A stretch of 64,000 bases of DNA from Deltaproteobacteria bacterium (GTDB lineage Bacteria; Myxococcota_A; Polyangia; Polyangiales; JADJMO01), in assembly GCA_016182965.1 (NCBI GenBank), contig JACPFM010000009.1:62001-126000 (forward strand), written 5' to 3'. Below the pieces are notes generated by a model. The model worked only from the letters and a program-made list of their open reading frames with translations, ran no database searches and was not told the DNA's origin. This document shows positions 59,663-64,000 of this stretch, one piece after another (within the stretch, counting starts at the first letter, position 1; every line of letters begins with the position of its first letter). A program made the translations under genes and the position numbers.

Positions 59663-60822
59663 CAGCCCCAGCCGCCTTGTCCGCCGTCTTGCGGGCCACG
59701 GTTACCGGGAGGAGGTTGTGGGGCCTGCGGGTACGCGGGGCTCGCCTGCGGCTGCGTGTACTGGGGCTGCTGCGGTTGTTGCGGCTGCGCGTACGGGTAC
59801 TGCGGCTGTTGGGGGTACTGCGGCTGCTGCGTGTACTGCGGCTGCTGCGTGTACTGGGGCTGCTGCGGCGGCTGCGGGTACGCGCCCGGCTGCGGGTACC
59901 CGTGCGGGGGGTACGCGTGCGTCGCGGGCGCCTGCGGTTGGGGCCCGGGCTGCGACACGTAACCGGGCTGCGGATACGCCGGCTGCGCCGCCCCGTACGG
60001 CGCATAGCCGGGCTGGGAGACGTAGCCGGGCTGCGGGTACGCGGGAGCGACGGGCGGATACCCGGGGAACTGCGCGAAGCCGGCCGCGGCGACCGCCGGC
60101 GAGAGCGGGCGCGCCTCCGGGCCGAGCACCGCGTCGTCGATCGACAGCGCGTGCTTGACCAGCTGCCGCAGGATCACGGCGCACAGACCGACCAGCCCCA
60201 CCACGACGAGCAGCGCGAGCAGCGGCTCCGGATCGAAGAAGCCGAAGCCGGCGCCGCTGAAGACGATCCAGTCGTAGAGGCCGTGGATGAACACCGCCGC
60301 GGCGAAGCCGCCGATGATCCACGGCGCCGCGCTGCCCTTCGAGAGCTTTCCGCGTCCCACGAAGTAACCCATGATGCCGGAGCACGTCGCGTGCAGCGGC
60401 ACCGCGGTGAACGCGCGCACCAGGCCGGTGGCCGGGTTGGTCGCCGAGTAGAGGACGTTCTCGAGCAGCGCGAAGCCGAGGCTCGCGGCGGCGGTGTAGA
60501 GGATGCCGTCCATCACCTCGTCGAAGTGCGGCTTGCGCCAGAGGTAGATGAGCACGACGGCGAGCTTCACGGCCTCCTCGGTGAACGCCGCGACGAGGAA
60601 GGCCTCGAGGAACTTCCCCTGCGCGTTGATCACGTCGGCGCCGAGGGCGGCCTGCATCCCGAGCTCGATCGCGGCCGCGGGGATGCAGGTGATCGCGCCG
60701 AAGATGACGACGTTCCGCACCGCGCCCGGAGGCTCCGGCCGCTTCTCGTCCCACTTCTTGAACAGCCAGAGCAGGAGGAGCGCCGGCGCGACGGCGATCG
60801 CCAGGTTGGTGCGGATGTCCAT
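59662..60822 (-). CDS. PrsW-like intramembrane protease with Gln-rich tail
   Basis: A 386-aa membrane protein with about eight hydrophobic segments. The PrsW signature appears: FTEEAVKLAVVLIYL (E-E-x-x-K), PLHATCSGIMGY (H) and FIHGLYDW (H). The cytoplasmic or external tail (about residues 260-386) is a Pro/Gln/Tyr-rich repeat region with QPQYTQ units. The tail is unusual for PrsW and could bind partners. It is overlapped by the following gene by 1 bp and so co-transcribed. Confidence 0.78.
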   Translation of the reverse strand: MDIRTNLAIAVAPALLLLWLFKKWDEKRPEPPGAVRNVVIFGAITCIPAAAIELGMQAALGADVINAQGKFLEAFLVAAFTEEAVKLAVVLIYLWRKPHFDEVMDGILYTAAASLGFALLENVLYSATNPATGLVRAFTAVPLHATCSGIMGYFVGRGKLSKGSAAPWIIGGFAAAVFIHGLYDWIVFSGAGFGFFDPEPLLALLVVVGLVGLCAVILRQLVKHALSIDDAVLGPEARPLSPAVAAAGFAQFPGYPPVAPAYPQPGYVSQPGYAPYGAAQPAYPQPGYVSQPGPQPQAPATHAYPPHGYPQPGAYPQPPQQPQYTQQPQYTQQPQYPQQPQYPYAQPQQPQQPQYTQPQASPAYPQAPQPPPGNRGPQDGGQGGWG

Positions 60823-61018
60823 CTCCGAGTCGCTGGAATAGCATGCTCTCGATCCCCTGGCCCTGTACGTCGTCTCCGCTGTGGACGGCCCTGCTCGGCG
60901 CGGAGGCTCGGCCATTCGTCGGCGGTCTCGTCGCGCCTGAGCGCACGACTGCCGCGCGGGCGGAGCCTTGCGGAAATAAACCTCGAAAACCCCTGCAGCT
61001 GCGGTAGATCCCGCGGCC

Positions 61019-63277
61019 ATGTCGACCGCTCGTTCACGGCCTTCGCAAAGGAGCGCGTCCGTCGTCCGACGACGCGTCGCGTCCACGCTCGCCATCGTCG
61101 TGGCCGCTGCGCTCGCGCCGTCCATCGCGTCCGCCTCGGAGTTCGACACCAAGGCGGGCGTCGTGCGCTTCGCGCCCGACGCGGTGAAGACGTGGAAGCT
61201 CGACTCCGCCGCGGAGCTGATCGCGGCGAGCGCGTTCCTCACGAAGTTCGACACCACCTCGTACCCGCCGCGGCTCCGCCTGACGAAGGTCACCGACGCC
61301 TCGATGATCGAGAGCAACTTCACCGCGCCGTCCGACGCGGTGGAGGGCGTGCGCGCGTTCCGCGTCGGCAGCGTCGCCGGGGCCGGGACGTCCGGCCTCG
61401 CGATCATGGACGAAGCGGCGTTCGCCGCGCTCGCGACCTCGCGCATCGAGATCTCCATGTGGGCGCGCGCCGAGGGCGCAATGCCGGCCCTGGTCGTGCA
61501 GTACGCGAAGAGCGACTGGTCGCTCGAGAGCGGCTTCGACTTCGCGAGCGCGTTCTCCACGCGCACCGGGCGCGAGACGAGCGACGGCTGGGTCGAGTTC
61601 ACCACCGGCCCGATCGACGGCTCGGTGTGGGGCGTGCCGATCCGCGCGATCGTGCTCAGCCCGTCGCCCTACAGCCAGAAGGGCACCGCCTTCGCCGTCG
61701 ACGCGATCGAGGTGCGCAAGGTCCCCGGGCCGCTCACCGCGCCGACCGCGTGCACGCAAGCCGACGTCGACAAGACCTGCGGGCCCTCGGCCGACTGCAT
61801 GTACGGCCGCTGCGTGCCGTCGACGGTCACCTGGGGCCCGCTGCCGACCGGCGAGCACCGCGTCGAGTTCGCCGACCGCTGGACGCACATCGCCTCGCAC
61901 CTCATCGGCGATCGCGCGTCGAGCGAGTACGGCCGCAAGGTGTTCACGCCCGCCGCGCGCGACCTTTCGCGGTACTCGGTGTCGTCGCGGCAGTTCTTCG
62001 GCGGCATGAACCGGTTGGTCAACGGTCTGCGCGACAACCACACGTCGTTCGGGTCGCCGCCCGCGGGCTTCGCCACCTTCGGTCCGATGCTGTTCTTCGG
62101 CTGGTCGGGCGCGCTGCACGCGTGCTTCGGCGTCGTCGAGAAGGACCTCACCGGCGGCGGCCTCGGGTTCGGCGTCTTCCACGCCGGCGACAAGCCGATC
62201 TCCGGCGTCCCGCTGAAGCAGGGCGACATGCTGGTGGCGATCGACGGTCAGGACCCGAAGGAGTGGGCCGACGCGGTCATCCCGGGCATCAACCGCACCT
62301 CGCCCAACGATCCGAAGGCCGATCCGGCGGCCTACGCCGAGCTGCTCTCGGCGGCGATCAGCGCGCGCGCCAAGGAGATCAAGGTCGCCCGCTGCGCGTC
62401 GGCCACCGCCTGCACCGGCGACAACGTGAAGGAGATCACGATCGACGTCGCGAGCAAGGTCTCGGCGCACGTGCTCGCGAACGGCGGGTGGGGCGACCTC
62501 GACTACTTCGGCTGCTCGCCGCGCTTCCGCGACTCGGTCGCCGACTTCGACGAGGCGTCCTCGGGCGAGGACACCATCACGCCGCGCACCGTCGACGGCA
62601 TCGTCAACGTGCAGTTCGACGGGTTCAGCGGCCAGGAGGGCTGGCAGGGCAAGATGTCCGGCGTCTTCGAGCCGAAGCCCGCGGCGGTGCTGATGGACGC
62701 GCGCCAGGGCAACGGCGGCTACGGCAACAACGTCGAGCACCTGCTCGGCCTCCTGCGCGGCAAGGACCAGCGCATCGGCTTCATCACCGTCGTCAACGGC
62801 ACCTACGACGAGCCCTCGCCGTCGTCGCTGTTCACCACCTACGAGAAGTGCGTCGGCGGCGAGGCCGGCTTCTCGTTCAGCTGCTTCGGCGCGTGGGGCT
62901 TCTTCTCCGATCTCGAGTCGCCGCCCGGCGCGGCGACCAAGATCGCCTGGCTCAACACGGTCGACGTCTCCGCCAACGACTACATGCCGCGCCTGCTCGC
63001 GGGGCGCACCGGCTTCCGCATCTTCGCCCCGCACCCGACGGCCGGTGCGTTCGGGGCGGTGACCTCGTTCTCGTCGTTCATGCCGGGGTGGGGCGGCGGC
63101 AGCCTGCAGTACCAGGACAGCCGCTTCGGCTCGACCTACGCGGAGCTCTCGTCGGTGCGGTGGGAGAGCGGGCACGGCGTCGCCCCCGACGTGGTGGTGG
63201 CGCAGAAGGTCTCCGACGCGCTGAACGGCAAGGACACCATGCTCGAGGCCGCGCGCGCGTGGTTGAAGGCGGAGTGA
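61019..63277 (+). CDS. secreted S41-like peptidase
   Basis: A 752-aa exported protein with an N-terminal signal (STLAIVVAAALAPSIASAS). The C-terminal S41-like half has KPAAVLMDARQGNGGYGNN, VDVSANDYMPRLLAGRTGFR (serine near the nucleophile position) and PHPTAGAFGAVTSF with final SGHGVAPDVVVAQKV. A PDZ-like segment (LKQGDMLVAIDGQDP) lies before it. The N-terminal 250 residues are a beta-sandwich-like domain with a Cys-rich insert (DKTCGPSADCMYGRC). It is the first gene of a probable operon with the next lipoprotein. Confidence 0.7.
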   Translation: MSTARSRPSQRSASVVRRRVASTLAIVVAAALAPSIASASEFDTKAGVVRFAPDAVKTWKLDSAAELIAASAFLTKFDTTSYPPRLRLTKVTDASMIESNFTAPSDAVEGVRAFRVGSVAGAGTSGLAIMDEAAFAALATSRIEISMWARAEGAMPALVVQYAKSDWSLESGFDFASAFSTRTGRETSDGWVEFTTGPIDGSVWGVPIRAIVLSPSPYSQKGTAFAVDAIEVRKVPGPLTAPTACTQADVDKTCGPSADCMYGRCVPSTVTWGPLPTGEHRVEFADRWTHIASHLIGDRASSEYGRKVFTPAARDLSRYSVSSRQFFGGMNRLVNGLRDNHTSFGSPPAGFATFGPMLFFGWSGALHACFGVVEKDLTGGGLGFGVFHAGDKPISGVPLKQGDMLVAIDGQDPKEWADAVIPGINRTSPNDPKADPAAYAELLSAAISARAKEIKVARCASATACTGDNVKEITIDVASKVSAHVLANGGWGDLDYFGCSPRFRDSVADFDEASSGEDTITPRTVDGIVNVQFDGFSGQEGWQGKMSGVFEPKPAAVLMDARQGNGGYGNNVEHLLGLLRGKDQRIGFITVVNGTYDEPSPSSLFTTYEKCVGGEAGFSFSCFGAWGFFSDLESPPGAATKIAWLNTVDVSANDYMPRLLAGRTGFRIFAPHPTAGAFGAVTSFSSFMPGWGGGSLQYQDSRFGSTYAELSSVRWESGHGVAPDVVVAQKVSDALNGKDTMLEAARAWLKAE

Positions 63278-63288
63278 GGGAGCAGACC

Positions 63289-64000
63289 ATGAACACCAAG
63301 ATCGCCCTCTCGCTCATCGCGCTCTTCGCCGCCGGCTGCGGGTCCTCCGCGGAGCCGGAGCCGCCGAAGGCCGAGCCGATCGTCGACGCCGGCCCGGCGG
63401 ACACCGCGCCCGTGTCGACGCGCACGCTGATCAACCGGCCGCTCCTCGCCGGCGCGCCGCAGAACCTGCTCCTCGACATCACCTTCCGCGACCAGGGGTG
63501 GGGGCACTTCACGAGCTTCTACGACAGCGCCTCGTCGCAGCTGAACGTGCAGTCGCGCGTCGCGTCGCTCGCGCCCGCGGGGCTCACCGCGCCGATCGCC
63601 GTCTTCAAGGATCCGACGGCCGACGACGCGCGCTCCAAGGGCATGACCTCGATCGCGTCGTTCCTCGGCGGCAAGGGGCCGTTCGTCGCGCGCATCTGGG
63701 TGTCGCGCTCCAACGCGGCGGGCCAGCCGATCGAGCTCGTCGAGGATCCGGCGGTGTTCCGCTGCGCGATCACCACCGGCGGCATGCCGGAGGGCAAGGC
63801 GTACGATCTCGCGCGCAAGGACACCAAGGTGCTCGGCGATCGCACGTGGGTGCTCTTCGAGTCGACCATCGAGGCCGATCTCCCCGGCACCGCGTTCTTC
63901 AACCTGAAGTTCGGGCGCAAGGGCGGCGGCTACATGGTGAGCGCGCCCGAGGTCGTCGCGTCGAAGCTCCTGCCCGCGGGCGACACCAAGGCGTCGTACG
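63289..64000 (+). CDS. secreted lipoprotein, truncated at window end
   Basis: A partial gene starting at ATG 63289 behind GGGAGCAG. The signal peptide ends with lipobox FAAGC. The mature part has Pro/Glu/Ala-rich residues, then NLLLDITFRDQGWGHFTSFY and RIWVSRSNAAGQPIELVED. It starts 12 bp after the preceding stop and is probably in one operon. The 3' end lies outside the window. The family is not recognised. Confidence 0.6.
   Translation, partial: MNTKIALSLIALFAAGCGSSAEPEPPKAEPIVDAGPADTAPVSTRTLINRPLLAGAPQNLLLDITFRDQGWGHFTSFYDSASSQLNVQSRVASLAPAGLTAPIAVFKDPTADDARSKGMTSIASFLGGKGPFVARIWVSRSNAAGQPIELVEDPAVFRCAITTGGMPEGKAYDLARKDTKVLGDRTWVLFESTIEADLPGTAFFNLKFGRKGGGYMVSAPEVVASKLLPAGDTKASY

Noticed and set aside
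1..64000. tRNA or rRNA genes
   Set aside because: I looked for cloverleaf-type and conserved rRNA stretches by eye at gene gaps and saw none; a dedicated scan could still find one, especially near 48,240.

Overview
The window is GC-rich with dense genes. Its right third carries lipoproteins with Cys-rich 'DxDxDG' calcium-type repeats, sulfatase-modifying-factor-like proteins, an M2 metallopeptidase, a PrsW-like protease and Uma2 proteins. This mix fits a large-genome Myxococcota (Polyangia-like) bacterium, which is an inference from gene style only.

Region 1 (1-14,558) is a DNA phosphorothioation (Dnd) island. dndB-dndC-dndD-dndE run on the + strand as a tightly coupled operon that ends in a HARE-HTH gene. 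dndA is divergent from dndB, and a putative phosphorothioation-associated methyltransferase converges on the end of the operon. Upstream lies a second + strand operon: a TerB-like protein, a phospholipase-D-plus-helicase restriction-type enzyme, a very small protein, a DndD-like ATPase with a CxC motif, and a small Dnd-associated protein. No dndF/G/H-type genes are visible, so this second operon is the best candidate for the restriction arm.

Region 2 (about 14,690-41,400) is a Mu-like myovirus prophage read almost entirely on the - strand. From right to left it has two unrecognised genes, early or regulatory genes, a ParB-methyltransferase, terminase, portal (DUF935), protease/scaffold, capsid, DUF1320, gpG and tail terminator genes, sheath, tube, a frameshifted tail chaperone, tape measure, baseplate genes, fibre-like proteins, a lysin candidate and membrane (holin-type) proteins. 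A strong hairpin terminator follows. No MuA/MuB-type transposase, integrase or recognisable repressor is visible. Several small + strand genes sit between the - strand late genes, and some have leaderless promoters. A 15-bp inverted repeat occurs at both 23,210 and 41,378, and iterons form a 47-bp direct repeat near 37,500-37,660.

Region 3 (about 41,980-47,840) is a + strand accessory cluster. It holds a putative amidoligase, three gamma-glutamylcyclotransferase-like proteins (one lacking the expected catalytic Glu) and small unknown proteins, which may form a peptide or amide-bond modification system. It ends near 48,240, where a PlsC-type acyltransferase is cut off. That looks like the right junction of an integrated island whose left junction lies outside the window.

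Region 4 (48,240-64,000) looks like ordinary chromosome: Uma2 proteins, secreted lipoproteins, a TerB protein, an acyl-CoA synthetase, a serine hydrolase, an FGE-like protein, an M2 peptidase, a PrsW-like protease and an S41-like peptidase. The last gene runs off the window. No tRNA, rRNA or CRISPR array was seen.
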